Of a DNA stretch of 64,000 nucleotides, positions 38,550 to 48,815 are shown one piece after another; position 1 is the stretch's first letter; each line of letters starts with the position of its first letter. The notes beneath the pieces are model-generated. The model was not told the DNA's origin and made no database searches. It worked only from the letters and a program-made list of their open reading frames with translations. The position numbers and the translations under genes are program-made. This stretch comes from Rudaea sp. 3F27F6 (lineage in GTDB: Bacteria; Pseudomonadota; Gammaproteobacteria; Xanthomonadales; Rhodanobacteraceae): the NCBI RefSeq assembly GCF_005503555.1, contig NZ_SCNG01000001.1, positions 1,054,001 through 1,118,000 on the forward strand, given 5' to 3'.

Positions 38550-38822
38550 ATGAACGCCGCTCCGAACCTTCGCCTCGCCGAGGCGACCGAATCCGCACTG
38601 CAGCCCGCATTGCGCGAGTGCGTCGCACGCGCCGTGCGCCGCTACCTGCTCGACATGGACGGAGAAGCGAGCGGTCTCTACGAACTCGTGCTCGACGAGG
38701 TGGAAACACCGCTGCTGCGCGAAGTGATGAGCTGGGCCGGCGGCAACCAGAGCAAGGCGGCGACGGCGCTCGGCATCAACCGCGCGACTTTACGCAAGAA
38801 GCTCGCCGCGCACGGGCTCTGA
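38550..38822 (+). CDS. fis: Fis-family DNA-binding protein
   Basis: Fis is a nucleoid protein that bends DNA and activates rRNA and other promoters. The 90-residue product ends with the classic HTH: EVMSWAGGNQSKAATALGINRATLRKKLAAHGL. The N-terminal arm is typical of the short proteobacterial Fis. The ATG at 38550 follows AAGGGGAC; 15 codons upstream are rejected. The 198 bases before it probably hold its promoter. Confidence 0.95.
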   Translation: MNAAPNLRLAEATESALQPALRECVARAVRRYLLDMDGEASGLYELVLDEVETPLLREVMSWAGGNQSKAATALGINRATLRKKLAAHGL

Positions 38823-38963
38823 GCCTGCGTTTTCGCGATCCGCCGCGATCGCGCGAGTCGAAAAATCTTCTTCCGCGGCCGCATTCAAAGCTTTCTCGGC
38901 GATTATCCCGGTCGCCGAAATCGAAAACCGCCCGTCGCGGGCCGCACCTCCCGGCAAGACCGT

Positions 38964-39036
38964 TATAATTTCCGCCTGTTTGCCTTTGCGGCCACGCGTG
39001 GCCGCGTAGTCGACGAGCGGCCGCGAGCGGCCGCGC
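38964..39036 (+). promoter_or_regulatory. purH promoter and 5' UTR with two strong palindromes
   Basis: TATAAT (38964-38969) is followed by a perfect 18-base palindrome GCGGCCACGCGTGGCCGC (38988-39005), then by GCGGCCGC-GA-GCGGCCGC (39017-39034). Both would fold in the roughly 85-base purH leader. A repressor site or leader control is possible. Confidence 0.55.
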
Positions 39037-39061
39037 TTCTTCAACGAACTGCGGAAATCCC

Positions 39062-40636
39062 ATGTCCGACACTCTCGTACCGATCCGGCGCGCGCTGCTC
39101 AGCGTCTCCGACAAGACCGGCCTGATCGAACTCGCGCGCGCGCTGGCCGCGCGCAAAGTCGAACTGCTCTCCACCGGCGGCACGGCGAAAGCGCTGCGCG
39201 ACGCCGGCATCGCGGTACGCGACGTGAGCGAGGTGACCGGCTTTCCGGAAATCATGGACGGCCGCGTCAAGACCCTGCATCCGAAGATCCACGGCGCCCT
39301 GCTCGGCCGCGCGGGCATCGACGAAGCGGTGATGGCGCAGCACGACATCGGCCCGATCGATCTGCTCGTGCTCAATCTGTATCCGTTCGAGGCCGTCACG
39401 GCGCGCGCCGGTCATACGCTGGCCGAAGCGGTCGAGAATATCGATATCGGCGGCCCGGCGATGCTGCGCGCCGCGGCGAAGAATTATCCACGCGTCGCCG
39501 TGCTGACCGATTCGGGGCAGTACGCCGCCGCCCTCGCCGAACTCGAAGCGAACGACGGCGCGCTCTCGGCGGCGACGCGTTTCGCCCTGTCGGTCGCCGC
39601 GTTCAATCGCGTCGCGCAGTACGACGCCTTCATCAGCAATTATCTGTCGGCTATCCAGGCCGACGGTTCGCGCGCGCTGTTCCCGGCGCAGAACAACGGC
39701 AACTTCATCAAAGTTATGGATCTACGCTACGGCGAGAATCCGCACCAGCAAGGCGTGTTCTACCGCGACCTGTGGCCGGTAGCGGGCACGCTGGCGACGT
39801 TCACCCAACTGCAGGGCAAGGAACTGTCGTACAACAACCTCGCCGATGCCGACGCCGCCTGGGAATGCGTGCGCCAGTTCGGCGACGTGCCCGCCTGCGT
39901 GATCGTCAAGCATGCGAACCCGTGCGGCGTGGCCGAAGCGGCGGGCATTCTCGACGCCTACGAAGCCGCCTATGCGACCGATCCGACGTCGGCGTTCGGC
40001 GGCATCATCGCGTTCAATCAAAAGCTCGACGCCGCGACTGCGAAAACGATTCTCGACCGCCAGTTCGTCGAAGTGCTGATCGCGCCCGACTACGACGAAG
40101 CGGCGCTCACGGTCTGCGCGAAGAAGGCCAACGTGCGCGTGCTCAAGATTCCGCACGGAGCCGGCCGCAACAATGTCGACGTCAAGCGCGTCGGCTCCGG
40201 CCTGCTGATGCAGACCGCCGACGTGCACGAAGTGCAGCGCGCCGACCTCAAGGTGGTCAGCAAGCGTGCGCCGAGCGTGGCCGAACTCGAAGACCTGCTG
40301 TTCGCCTGGCGCGTGGCGAAGTTCGTCAAATCCAATGCGATCGTCTATGCCAAGGACCGCCGCACCGTCGGCATCGGCGCCGGCCAGATGAGCCGCGTGG
40401 TCAGCGCGAAGATCGCCGCGCTCAAGGCCGAGGAAGCGGGCCTGATCGTGCCCGGCAGCGCGATGGCGAGCGATGCGTTCTTCCCGTTCCGCGACGGCAT
40501 CGACGCGGCGGCCAAGGCCGGCATCCGCAGCGTGATCCAGCCGGGCGGCTCGATGCGCGACGGCGAGGTGATCGCCGCGGCTGACGAACACGATATCGCC
40601 ATGGTGTTCACCGGCATCCGCCACTTCCGCCATTGA
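39062..40636 (+). CDS. purH: Bifunctional AICAR transformylase/IMP cyclohydrolase
   Basis: PurH makes the last two steps to IMP. The 524-residue protein has the MGS-like cyclohydrolase domain ([39 protein letters not shown]) and the AICARFT domain ([31 protein letters not shown] with the catalytic Lys-His, [22 protein letters not shown]). Length is normal and no change is seen in the motifs. purD follows after 154 bases that contain inverted repeats and no gene. Confidence 0.97.
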   Translation: MSDTLVPIRRALLSVSDKTGLIELARALAARKVELLSTGGTAKALRDAGIAVRDVSEVTGFPEIMDGRVKTLHPKIHGALLGRAGIDEAVMAQHDIGPIDLLVLNLYPFEAVTARAGHTLAEAVENIDIGGPAMLRAAAKNYPRVAVLTDSGQYAAALAELEANDGALSAATRFALSVAAFNRVAQYDAFISNYLSAIQADGSRALFPAQNNGNFIKVMDLRYGENPHQQGVFYRDLWPVAGTLATFTQLQGKELSYNNLADADAAWECVRQFGDVPACVIVKHANPCGVAEAAGILDAYEAAYATDPTSAFGGIIAFNQKLDAATAKTILDRQFVEVLIAPDYDEAALTVCAKKANVRVLKIPHGAGRNNVDVKRVGSGLLMQTADVHEVQRADLKVVSKRAPSVAELEDLLFAWRVAKFVKSNAIVYAKDRRTVGIGAGQMSRVVSAKIAALKAEEAGLIVPGSAMASDAFFPFRDGIDAAAKAGIRSVIQPGGSMRDGEVIAAADEHDIAMVFTGIRHFRH

Positions 40637-40790
40637 CGCTTCCCTTCGCCCACCGGAAAAGGTGGCGTGAAGCGCCGGATAAGGGAGGGGTTTCACACGA
40701 TCCCCTCTACTCGAAAACGGCAAGGCTTATCCCTTATTCGCCTCTAATGAGGCACCTTCTTCCAAGCGGAGAAGCAAAGCAGGAGTCGCT

Positions 40791-42074
40791 ATGAAAGTTT
40801 TGGTCATCGGTTCCGGCGGACGCGAACACGCTCTGGCCTGGAAGCTGAAGCAATCGCCGCGCGTGAGCGAAGTGATTGTCGCGCCCGGCAATGCGGGCAC
40901 GGCAAGCGAGCCGGGGCTGCGCAATGTGCCGATCGCTGCGACCGACATCGATGCCCTGCTGCATTTCGCCCGGACGGAAAACATCGCATTGACCGTGGTC
41001 GGCCCCGAAGCGCCGCTCGTCGCCGGCCTCGTCGACCGCTTTGCCGCGGCGGGACTGCGCTGCTTCGGCCCGAGTGCCAAGGCCGCACAGCTCGAAGGCT
41101 CCAAGGCGTTCGCCAAAGATTTTCTCGCGCGTCACAACATTCCGACTGCGCACTACGCCGTGTTCACCGAACTCGCGCCCGCGCTCGCCCACGTACGCGC
41201 GCACGGTGCGCCGATCGTGATCAAGGCCGACGGCCTTGCGGCCGGCAAGGGCGTGGTCGTCGCGATGTCGCTCGCCGAGGCCGAACACGCGCTCGAAGAC
41301 ATGCTCGGCGCGCAGACCTTAGGCAGCGCCGGCGCGCGCGTCGTGATCGAAGAATTCCTCGAAGGCGAAGAGGCGAGCTATATCGTCATCGCCGACGGCA
41401 AACACGCGTTGCCGATGGCGACGAGCCAGGACCACAAGCGCGTCGGCGACGGCGACACCGGCCCGAACACGGGCGGCATGGGCGCGTATTCGCCCGCGCC
41501 CGTGGTCACGCCGGCGGTCGAAGCGCGCGTTCTGCTCGAAGTGATCGAACCGACCCTCGCCGGCATGGCCGCGGACGGTGCGCCGTTCACCGGCTTTCTC
41601 TACGCTGGGCTGATGATCGACAAACACGGCGCGCCGAAGGTAATCGAGTTCAATGTGCGCTTCGGCGATCCGGAAACCCAGCCGATCATGCTGCGCCTGC
41701 AATCGGATCTCGTCGAACTGATCGAGGCCGCGCTCGACGGCCGGCTCGGCACCCAGCGCACGCAATGGGACGCGCGCCCCGCGATCGGCGTCGTGCTCGC
41801 CGCACACGGTTATCCGGGCACGGTGCGCACGGGCGATGCGATCTCAGGCCACGACCTCGATTTCGGCACGGACGTGAAGGTGTTCCACGCCGGCAGCAAA
41901 TTCGACGACGGCCATGCCGTCAGCTCGGGCGGGCGCGTGCTGACTGTCTGCGCACTCGGCGATGACCTGCGCGCGGCGCGGACGAATGCCTATGCCGCCG
42001 CCGAACGCATCCATTTCGACGGCGCGTTCTACCGTCGCGACATCGGCCATCGCGCGCTGCAGCGTCGGAGCTGA
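40791..42074 (+). CDS. purD: Phosphoribosylamine-glycine ligase
   Basis: PurD joins phosphoribosylamine and glycine with ATP, the second step of purine synthesis. The 427-residue ATP-grasp protein has MKVLVIGSGGREHALAWKL, KADGLAAGKGVVVA, the catalytic block DHKRVGDGDTGPNTGGMGAYSPAP, and EFNVRFGDPETQ. A good ribosome site (AGGAG) precedes the ATG. It is the second purine gene in a row and converges with the TPR protein gene. Confidence 0.97.
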   Translation: MKVLVIGSGGREHALAWKLKQSPRVSEVIVAPGNAGTASEPGLRNVPIAATDIDALLHFARTENIALTVVGPEAPLVAGLVDRFAAAGLRCFGPSAKAAQLEGSKAFAKDFLARHNIPTAHYAVFTELAPALAHVRAHGAPIVIKADGLAAGKGVVVAMSLAEAEHALEDMLGAQTLGSAGARVVIEEFLEGEEASYIVIADGKHALPMATSQDHKRVGDGDTGPNTGGMGAYSPAPVVTPAVEARVLLEVIEPTLAGMAADGAPFTGFLYAGLMIDKHGAPKVIEFNVRFGDPETQPIMLRLQSDLVELIEAALDGRLGTQRTQWDARPAIGVVLAAHGYPGTVRTGDAISGHDLDFGTDVKVFHAGSKFDDGHAVSSGGRVLTVCALGDDLRAARTNAYAAAERIHFDGAFYRRDIGHRALQRRS

Positions 42075-42098
42075 GCGCGCCGCGAGCGATCCGCCGGA

Positions 42099-43748
42099 CT
42101 ATTTTTTCGCCGGCGCCGCCGCCGGCGCAGCGGGTTGCGCCGCGACGGCGCGCGTGGCGGTCAGCAGCGGCGCCTTGAAGTAAGGATGCTCGGCCGGCCA
42201 CGGCCGATCGGGCATCTGCTGTTTGACGAACTGCTGCATCGTGGTGCGGAACAACGCGGCCGCCTCGGCGTCGCGCGCACGCGTCGCCTCGAAGATCGCC
42301 TGCGCCTGATATTCCTGTGCCTCTTTGAATTTGCCGTGCGCGGCGAGCGCGAGCGCGAGTGCGGTCGAGTTGTTTGCATCGGGCCGCTCCTTGTAGAGCA
42401 GCTTGCCGTAGTCGAGGGCGACGTCGCGCGTCTTCGCGTCGGCATCGGGGCAGGTACTCGCGGTGCGCACGAAGACCTGGAGCAAGTCGCCGTCGTTCTT
42501 GTTCTTCGCGACCGCATCGTTGATCGCCGACAGCGCATCCGCGCACTTGCCCTGGGCGAACAGCGCGGCGACGAGGTGCGCGTAGGCGACGGCGTTGGCC
42601 GGCTGCAATGCGACCAAGCCGCGATACTGCTCGACCGCCTGCGCGTAGCGTGCGCGGCGCATCTCGGCATTGCCGAGCAGCAGCCACGAATCGGGCTGCT
42701 TGCGATCGATCTTCTGCGCCTTGCGGTACTCGTCATAGGCTTTCGCATCGTCCGCACCGTATTCGGCGACGATACCGGCCGATACGTGCGTGACCGCGTT
42801 CTCGGATTTCGCCTGGAGCGCCCGGTCGATATAGGTCTGCGCGATCGCCTGGTTGCCGAGCGTCGCCTCGATGCGTGCGGCGAGCGCGAGCGCTTCGACG
42901 TCGTCCGGGTTCTTCTTCAGCAGCCCGGCCAACGTGTCGCGCGCGGCCTGGATATTGCCCTCGCGCGCCAGAGCCTGTGCATCGGCGACCGTCGTGCCGA
43001 CCCGCGGCGGCGGCGAGAGCATGCCGGCGACGAGCGGATCGTTGATCTGCACCGCGACCGACCCGGCCTTGGCGCGCGCCTCTTCGGCGGCCTTGGTATT
43101 GCCCTGCCCCGCGTAGGCGTCGGCGAGATAGGTATACAGCCCGTTCGCCTGCGGTTCGAGCTTCAGCGCCTTGTTCAATCCGTCGACCGCATCCGCGTAG
43201 CGCTTCTGCTTGAGCGCGAGCTGACCGAGCATCGCAAACGGCACGGCCTGGTCGGCGTGTTCGCGCGCCGCGTCTTCGAGCAGCTTGCGCGCGCCGGCCG
43301 CATCGCCGGTTTCGAGCAGGACGTCGGCAAGGCGGAAGCTGATCGGCAAATACACCTTGTCGCGCTCGAACGCGGCCTGGAAGTTCGCACGCGCATCGTC
43401 GTTGCGCTTGAGCCTGCGCGCGATCACGCCGCGCAGGTAGTACCAGCGGCCGTCGTTCGGGCTGATCTGTGAGGCGTCGTAAAAGGCGACCGCCGCAGCC
43501 TCGTCGAAATCGTTGCGCGCATAGAGCGCGCCGAGGTCGGCGTAGGCCTCGGCCAGCGGCGGACCGACCAGGCTGGCCCTGGCCTTGTCGATCACGGCGC
43601 GTTCGTCGGCGATTTTCTTCGCCGCTTCCGGCGCGAGCTTGGAGGTGTCGGGCACCGGCACGGGCTGGATCAGCGAGTCCGCGTGCGCAGCGCCGGCGGC
43701 GGACAACGCAATCAACGTGGCGGCAACGAGCGTGGAAATTCGAGGCAT
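42099..43748 (-). CDS. Exported TPR-repeat protein
   Basis: A 549-residue protein with a signal peptide (LVAATLIALSAAGAAHA) and at least ten TPR-like helix pairs over residues 60-500 (for example AEAYADLGALYARNDFDEAAA, PFAMLGQLALKQKRYADAVDGLNKALKLEP, SWLLLGNAEMRRARYAQAVEQYRGLVALQP). It has an Ala/Pro/Lys-rich tail. It probably serves as a periplasmic scaffold. No enzymatic motif is visible and I do not recognise the exact family. Confidence 0.85.
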   Translation of the reverse strand: MPRISTLVAATLIALSAAGAAHADSLIQPVPVPDTSKLAPEAAKKIADERAVIDKARASLVGPPLAEAYADLGALYARNDFDEAAAVAFYDASQISPNDGRWYYLRGVIARRLKRNDDARANFQAAFERDKVYLPISFRLADVLLETGDAAGARKLLEDAAREHADQAVPFAMLGQLALKQKRYADAVDGLNKALKLEPQANGLYTYLADAYAGQGNTKAAEEARAKAGSVAVQINDPLVAGMLSPPPRVGTTVADAQALAREGNIQAARDTLAGLLKKNPDDVEALALAARIEATLGNQAIAQTYIDRALQAKSENAVTHVSAGIVAEYGADDAKAYDEYRKAQKIDRKQPDSWLLLGNAEMRRARYAQAVEQYRGLVALQPANAVAYAHLVAALFAQGKCADALSAINDAVAKNKNDGDLLQVFVRTASTCPDADAKTRDVALDYGKLLYKERPDANNSTALALALAAHGKFKEAQEYQAQAIFEATRARDAEAAALFRTTMQQFVKQQMPDRPWPAEHPYFKAPLLTATRAVAAQPAAPAAAPAKK

Positions 43749-43962
43749 GGGATCGGTCTGCGCGCAAGCCGCGCCATAGAAGGAGTGGCGCGTAGTTTAT
43801 CAGCCATCCGATTTGCTACTCTCAACCCGGGGTGAATGCGCCCGCAGGCCCAGGCGCAAATTGCTATACCGAACCGTGCACATTGCGATACCGCGGCACG
43901 AGAAGAATACGAATCCGGCCGATGCGATGATCATGCGCGCATCGGCCACCAAGGAGCGTTCG

Positions 43963-45852
43963 ATGTCGGCACAAAACCAGTTCGACCTGCTGCGCCAGCG
44001 ACGCTTCCTGCCGTTCTTCCTGACCCAGGGGCTCGGTGCGTTCAACGACAACGTGTTCAAGCAGGCGCTGGTCATCCTGATCGCGTTCCTGACCCCGGGG
44101 CTCACCGCCGCCGATGTGAACATGTATACCAATCTCGCGGCCGGCTTGTTCATCCTGCCGTTCCTGCTGTTCTCGGCGACGAGCGGCCAGCTCTCGGACA
44201 AGTTCGACAAGTCGCGGCTGGCGCAACTGGTCAAGCTGCTCGAGATCGCGATCATGGCGATCGCCTGCATCGGCTTTCTCGGCCGCAATATCCCGCTGCT
44301 GCTTGCGATGCTGTTCCTGATGGGCCTGCATTCGACTCTGTTCGGCCCGCTCAAGTACGGCCTGCTGCCGCAGGTGCTCAACGAGCGGGAGCTGGTCGGC
44401 GGCAACGGCCTGATCGAGATGGCAACCTTTCTCGCAATCCTGATCGGTACGATTCTCGGCACCTCGCTGATCCGCATCGACGGGCTCGGCGCGTGGCTGG
44501 TCGGCAGCACCACGATCGCGATCGCCGTGATCGGCCTGCTCTGCGCGCTGGCGATGCCGCGCACGCCGGCCGCCGATCCCGCGCTCAAGCTCAACTGGAA
44601 CCCGTTCACCGAAACCTGGCGCAACATCGGCTACATCCGCGGCAACCGCACGGTGTTCCTGTCCTGCCTCGGCATCTCGTGGTTCTGGTTCTACGGCTCG
44701 ATCTATTTCACCCAGTTGCCGGTCTACGCGAAGGACGTGCTCGGCGGCGACGCCGGCGTCTACACCCTGCTGCTGACCGTGTTCTCGATCGGCATCGGCG
44801 CCGGCTCGATGCTTTGCGAGCGCCTGTCCGGACACAAGGTCGAGATCGGCCTCGTGCCGTTCGGCTCGCTCGGCATGACCGTGTTCGGCATCGATCTCTA
44901 CTTCGCCCATCCGGTCGCCGTCGGCGAACTCGGCCTGACCGCGACGGCGATGCTGCGCCAGCCCGGCATCTGGCGAGTGCTCATCGATCTCGTGCTGATG
45001 GCGATCTTCTCCGGCTTCTTCATCGTGCCGCTGTTCGCCCTGATCCAGACGCGCAGCGACCCGGAGCGCCGCTCGCGCGTGATCGCGGCGAACAACATCA
45101 TGAATGCGCTCTTCATGGTCGTCGCCGCGGCGCTGTCGGCGATCCTGCTCAACAAGGCCGGCCTGAGCATTCCGCAACTGCTGCTCGCGACCGCGGTGAT
45201 GAACGCGATCGTCGCGATCTATATCTACACGCTGGTGCCGGAATTCCTGATGCGTTTCCTTACCTGGATTCTCATCAACACGCTGTACCGGATCCGTCTG
45301 CAAGGACTGGAGAACATTCCCGACGAAGGCCCGGCGCTATTGGTGTGCAATCACGTCAGTTTCGTCGACCCGCTGATCCTCGGCGGCAGCGTGCGCCGGC
45401 CGGTGCGCTTCGTCATGTACTACAAGATCTACGACATCCCCGGCTTGAACTTCATCTTCCGCACGGCGAAGGCGATACCGATCGCGGGCGCGAAGGAAGA
45501 TCCTGCGCTGCTGCAACGTGCGTTCGAGGAAGTCGACAAGGAACTCGCCGAAGGCAACGTCGTCTGCATCTTTCCCGAAGGCGGAATCACGCGCGACGGT
45601 GAGATCGCGCCGTTCCGACCCGGTGTCGAACGGATTCTCGCCGCGCGCCCGGTGCCGGTCGTGCCGCTGGCGCTGCGCGGCCTCTGGGGCAGCATCTTCA
45701 GCCGCAAGGATTCGTGGCTCAACCGCGCGCGCCTACCACGGCGCTTCCGTTCGCGGATCGAACTCGTTGCCGGGCCGGCGGTACCGCCGGGCGAAGCGAG
45801 TGCAGAGGTGTTAGAAGCGAAGGTGCGCGAGTTGCGCGGCGAGATGGCTTAG
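43963..45852 (+). CDS. MFS transporter fused to a PlsC-type acyltransferase
   Basis: A 629-residue fusion. Residues 1-430 are an LplT-like MFS transporter (FLPFFLTQGLGAFNDNVFKQALVIL is the family opening). Residues 440-629 are a 1-acylglycerol-phosphate acyltransferase domain with NHVSFVDPL (H-X4-D) and IFPEGGITRDG. This resembles the LplT-Aas system that flips and re-acylates lysophospholipids, but the acyl-ACP synthetase domain of Aas is absent. The ATG at 43963 follows AAGGAG. A GAGCGGT repeat begins five bases after the stop. Confidence 0.9.
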   Translation: MSAQNQFDLLRQRRFLPFFLTQGLGAFNDNVFKQALVILIAFLTPGLTAADVNMYTNLAAGLFILPFLLFSATSGQLSDKFDKSRLAQLVKLLEIAIMAIACIGFLGRNIPLLLAMLFLMGLHSTLFGPLKYGLLPQVLNERELVGGNGLIEMATFLAILIGTILGTSLIRIDGLGAWLVGSTTIAIAVIGLLCALAMPRTPAADPALKLNWNPFTETWRNIGYIRGNRTVFLSCLGISWFWFYGSIYFTQLPVYAKDVLGGDAGVYTLLLTVFSIGIGAGSMLCERLSGHKVEIGLVPFGSLGMTVFGIDLYFAHPVAVGELGLTATAMLRQPGIWRVLIDLVLMAIFSGFFIVPLFALIQTRSDPERRSRVIAANNIMNALFMVVAAALSAILLNKAGLSIPQLLLATAVMNAIVAIYIYTLVPEFLMRFLTWILINTLYRIRLQGLENIPDEGPALLVCNHVSFVDPLILGGSVRRPVRFVMYYKIYDIPGLNFIFRTAKAIPIAGAKEDPALLQRAFEEVDKELAEGNVVCIFPEGGITRDGEIAPFRPGVERILAARPVPVVPLALRGLWGSIFSRKDSWLNRARLPRRFRSRIELVAGPAVPPGEASAEVLEAKVRELRGEMA

Positions 45853-45857
45853 TGGGA

Positions 45858-45939
45858 GTGAGCGGTGAGCGGGAAGCGGTGAGCGGGAAGAGCGAGGCAG
45901 CCGATCATTTGCTTTTCCCGCTGACCGCTTCCCGCTCAC
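45858..45939. repeat. GAGCGGT-heptad inverted repeat, copy 3 (MFS-acyltransferase/ampE)
   Basis: The left arm (45858-45890) is built of GTGAGCGG and GGAAGCGG units; the right arm (45917-45939) reads CCCGCTGACCGCTTCCCGCT. It lies between two convergent genes and may serve as their terminator. Confidence 0.7.
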
Positions 45940-45947
45940 AAATCTCT

Positions 45948-46826
45948 CTACCCAAACACACCCGCAATCACGACCACGGCCAGAACGGCCAGCCACACAA
46001 TCAACACGCGGCGAATCAAGGTCATCGCATCGTCGAGTTCGACGAGCGGATCACTGACGTCGACCGCATGGCCGTCGCCCGCTTCCACGTCGGCATCGAC
46101 GCTCGCGCGCGCGATCGCGCCGAGAAAACCCGAGTCGAGGCTCCAATATCCTTTGCCGTGCGCGGCGTGATAGTCGCGCCAGGTCTTGAGCACCGCATCG
46201 AAATCCGAGGCGATCGCCAGCGCGAGCGCGATCAGATGCGCGGGCAGCCAGTCGAGCAGGCGCGCGAATTTGTCGGCGAGCGATTGTTGCGCGGCAGGCA
46301 GTGCCTGCGCATGCGTCGGGGTGTAGGCGAGCAGAACGACGAGACGGTAGAGCAACGCGCCGACCGGCCCGAGCACGGCGAACCAGAAGACCACGCCGAA
46401 TACGCGCCGCAATCCCGCGGTGAACGTCGCTTCGACGAGCGGCTCGGCCTGGAACGGCAGTGGCGCACTCGACTCTTCGGGCCGCAGCGCCTGTACCGCA
46501 TCGATGCGGCGGCTGCTGTCGGGCGCCTTGTCGACCGCTTCGACGTCGCGTTCGAGGTCGCGCGGGCCGAGGCAGTAGAACAGCACGACCACGGCAAAGA
46601 CCAAGGTCGGCAAGCCGAATACGTTGCCGCGCAGAGCGAGTTGCACGATCAGGCAGACCAGCACCGGCAGACCGATCGTGATCGCGAGTCCGAGCTCCGC
46701 GCTCGACTGCGCGGCACCTTGGTCCTGCCAGCCGCGCAGCCAGGAAAAATTGCGCAGGCGCTGCGAATCCGGAACGAAGTGCGTGAACAGGAGGACGAGT
46801 ACGATCGCGACGAACACGATGGCCAT
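45948..46826 (-). CDS. ampE: AmpE-like inner-membrane protein
   Basis: A 292-residue protein with about four hydrophobic helices (MAIVFVAIVLVLLFTHFVPD, GLAITIGLPVLVCLIVQLAL, VFWFAVLGPVGALLYRLVVLLA, VLIVWLAVLAVVVIAGVFG). The AmpE pattern is present: LFYCLGPRDLERDV and LLDWLPAHLIALALAIASDFDAVLKTW. AmpE is linked to AmpD in beta-lactamase regulation and peptidoglycan recycling in enterobacteria. No ampD or ampC is nearby. The ATG at 46826 follows GGAAGGAAA. Confidence 0.88.
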   Translation of the reverse strand: MAIVFVAIVLVLLFTHFVPDSQRLRNFSWLRGWQDQGAAQSSAELGLAITIGLPVLVCLIVQLALRGNVFGLPTLVFAVVVLFYCLGPRDLERDVEAVDKAPDSSRRIDAVQALRPEESSAPLPFQAEPLVEATFTAGLRRVFGVVFWFAVLGPVGALLYRLVVLLAYTPTHAQALPAAQQSLADKFARLLDWLPAHLIALALAIASDFDAVLKTWRDYHAAHGKGYWSLDSGFLGAIARASVDADVEAGDGHAVDVSDPLVELDDAMTLIRRVLIVWLAVLAVVVIAGVFG

Positions 46827-46890
46827 GCAGGATTTCCTTCCGCGCACGATGCGCGGGCGCGAAGATTGTAGCAGCGCCGCCGCGGGCCGT

Positions 46891-48747
46891 TTATGCCTGG
46901 GTTTCCAGCTCCGCCTCGGCTTCGGCGGCGACGAAGCCGCCGGTCTGGCGCGCCCACAGGCGCGCGTACAAGCCCTCGCGCGCGATCAGTTCGGCGTGAG
47001 TGCCGGACTCGACGATACGGCCGCGGTCCATCACCACCAGACGATCCATGCGCGCGATCGTCGACAGGCGATGCGCAATCGCAATCACGGTCTTGCCTTG
47101 CATCAGCTCGTCAAGGCTGTCCTGGATCGCCGCCTCGGCTTCGGAATCGAGCGCCGAGGTCGCCTCGTCAAGCACGAGGATCGGCGCGTCCTTGAGCAGC
47201 ACGCGTGCAATCGCGATGCGCTGGCGCTGGCCGCCGCTCAGTTTGACGCCGCGTTCGCCGACGTGCGCCTCGAAGCCGCGGCGGCCGTCGCCGTCGACGA
47301 GCTGCGGGATGAATTCTTCGGCGCGCGCGCGGCGCACCGCGTCGGCGAGCGCGGTCTCGTCCGCATCCGGGCGGCCGTAGAGCAGGTTGTCGCGGATCGA
47401 GCGATGCAGCAGCGAAGTGTCCTGCGTGACCATGCCGACCCGGCTGCGCAGGCTTTCCTGTGTCACCGCGGCGATGTTCTGGCCGTCTATGGTGATGCGG
47501 CCGCCTTCGAGGTCGTGCAATCGCAGGAGCAGGTTGACCAGGGTCGACTTGCCCGCGCCGGACGGGCCGACCAGACCGATTTTCTCGCCGGGCCGGATCG
47601 CAAGGTCGAGCCCCGAAATCACCCCGCCCTTCTGGCCGTAATGGAAATGGATGTCGTGGAATTCGACCGCGCCAGCGCGCACCGCGAGTTCCGGTGCTCC
47701 GGCCGCATCGACGATGTCGCGTGGCTGCGAGATCGTCTCGATGCTGTCCTGCACCGTGCCGATGTTCTCGAAGATGCCGTTGACCACCCACATGATCCAG
47801 CCGGACATGTTGTGGATGCGGATGGTCAGGCCCGTGCTCAGCGCGATCGCGCCGGCGCTGACCGCGCCGCGGCTCCACAGCCAGGTCGCGAGCGCCGCCG
47901 TGCCGACGATCATGAAACCGTTGACGATCGAGATCGAGGCATCCATACCGGTGACCTGCCGAGTCATTTGCCGGCTCGCGGCGACCTGTTCGCGCAGTGC
48001 CTCGGCGACGTAGGCGTCCTCGCGGTCGCTGTGCGCGAACAGCTTCAGCGTGAGGATGTTGCCGTAACCGTCGACCAGACGGCCCATCAGCTTCGAACGC
48101 GCCTCGGACGCGCGCCAGGAACGCGCCTTCGTGCGCGGCACGAAATAACAAAGGATGCCGACGTAGACGAACAGCCAGATCACCAGCGGCACGATCAGCC
48201 AGAGGTCGGCTTCGGCGAACAGCACCAGGGCGCTCGCGGTGTAGATCAGCACGTACCAGATCGCGTCGACGATCTGCACCGACGATTCGCGCAGCGAGTC
48301 GCCGGCATGCATGACGCGGTTGGCGATGCGGCCGGCGAAATCGTTTTGGAAAAAGCCGAGGCTCTGGCGCACGACGTGGCGATGGCTGAGCCAGCGCACG
48401 CGGTTGTCGAGGCTCGGCGCGACCGCCTGGTTGATGAACAGGCAATGCAGCCAGAGCAGAAACGGCCGCGCGATCAGCACGACGAAGGCCATCCAGGCCA
48501 AGGCGGCGGCGTGTTCGCTGAAGAAGTCCGCCGGCTTGCTCGCGTTGACCAGATCGATCAGCTGGCCGAGATAACCGAACATCATGACTTCGGCCAGCGC
48601 CAGCAACAGTCCGGCCACGCAGGCGCCGGCGAACACACGCCAGACCGGACGCAGGTGGAACAGATAAAAGCGCAGTACGCCGCGCGGCGGGGTTTCCGGC
48701 GGGGCAGCGACGAATACTTCGATCAGCGATTCAAACCAGCGCAACAT
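46891..48747 (-). CDS. ABC exporter half-transporter (MsbA-like fold)
   Basis: A 618-residue half-transporter: a six-helix membrane domain (residues 1-330), then the ATPase. Walker A is GLVGPSGAGKSTLV, the signature LSGGQRQRIAIARVL, Walker B ILVLDEATSALDSE, and the H-loop IAHRLSTI. It probably works as a homodimer. The cytoplasmic and periplasmic loops do not identify the cargo; lipid or drug export are both possible. It lies 64 bases upstream of ampE on the same strand, so the two may be co-transcribed. Confidence 0.92.
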   Translation of the reverse strand: MLRWFESLIEVFVAAPPETPPRGVLRFYLFHLRPVWRVFAGACVAGLLLALAEVMMFGYLGQLIDLVNASKPADFFSEHAAALAWMAFVVLIARPFLLWLHCLFINQAVAPSLDNRVRWLSHRHVVRQSLGFFQNDFAGRIANRVMHAGDSLRESSVQIVDAIWYVLIYTASALVLFAEADLWLIVPLVIWLFVYVGILCYFVPRTKARSWRASEARSKLMGRLVDGYGNILTLKLFAHSDREDAYVAEALREQVAASRQMTRQVTGMDASISIVNGFMIVGTAALATWLWSRGAVSAGAIALSTGLTIRIHNMSGWIMWVVNGIFENIGTVQDSIETISQPRDIVDAAGAPELAVRAGAVEFHDIHFHYGQKGGVISGLDLAIRPGEKIGLVGPSGAGKSTLVNLLLRLHDLEGGRITIDGQNIAAVTQESLRSRVGMVTQDTSLLHRSIRDNLLYGRPDADETALADAVRRARAEEFIPQLVDGDGRRGFEAHVGERGVKLSGGQRQRIAIARVLLKDAPILVLDEATSALDSEAEAAIQDSLDELMQGKTVIAIAHRLSTIARMDRLVVMDRGRIVESGTHAELIAREGLYARLWARQTGGFVAAEAEAELETQA

Positions 48748-48815
48748 GACGAGCGGACAACGAAAAAATAGTTGCGCAGTCTAACAACGCGCGCATGAAC
48801 GGCATGCGCTCGCGT

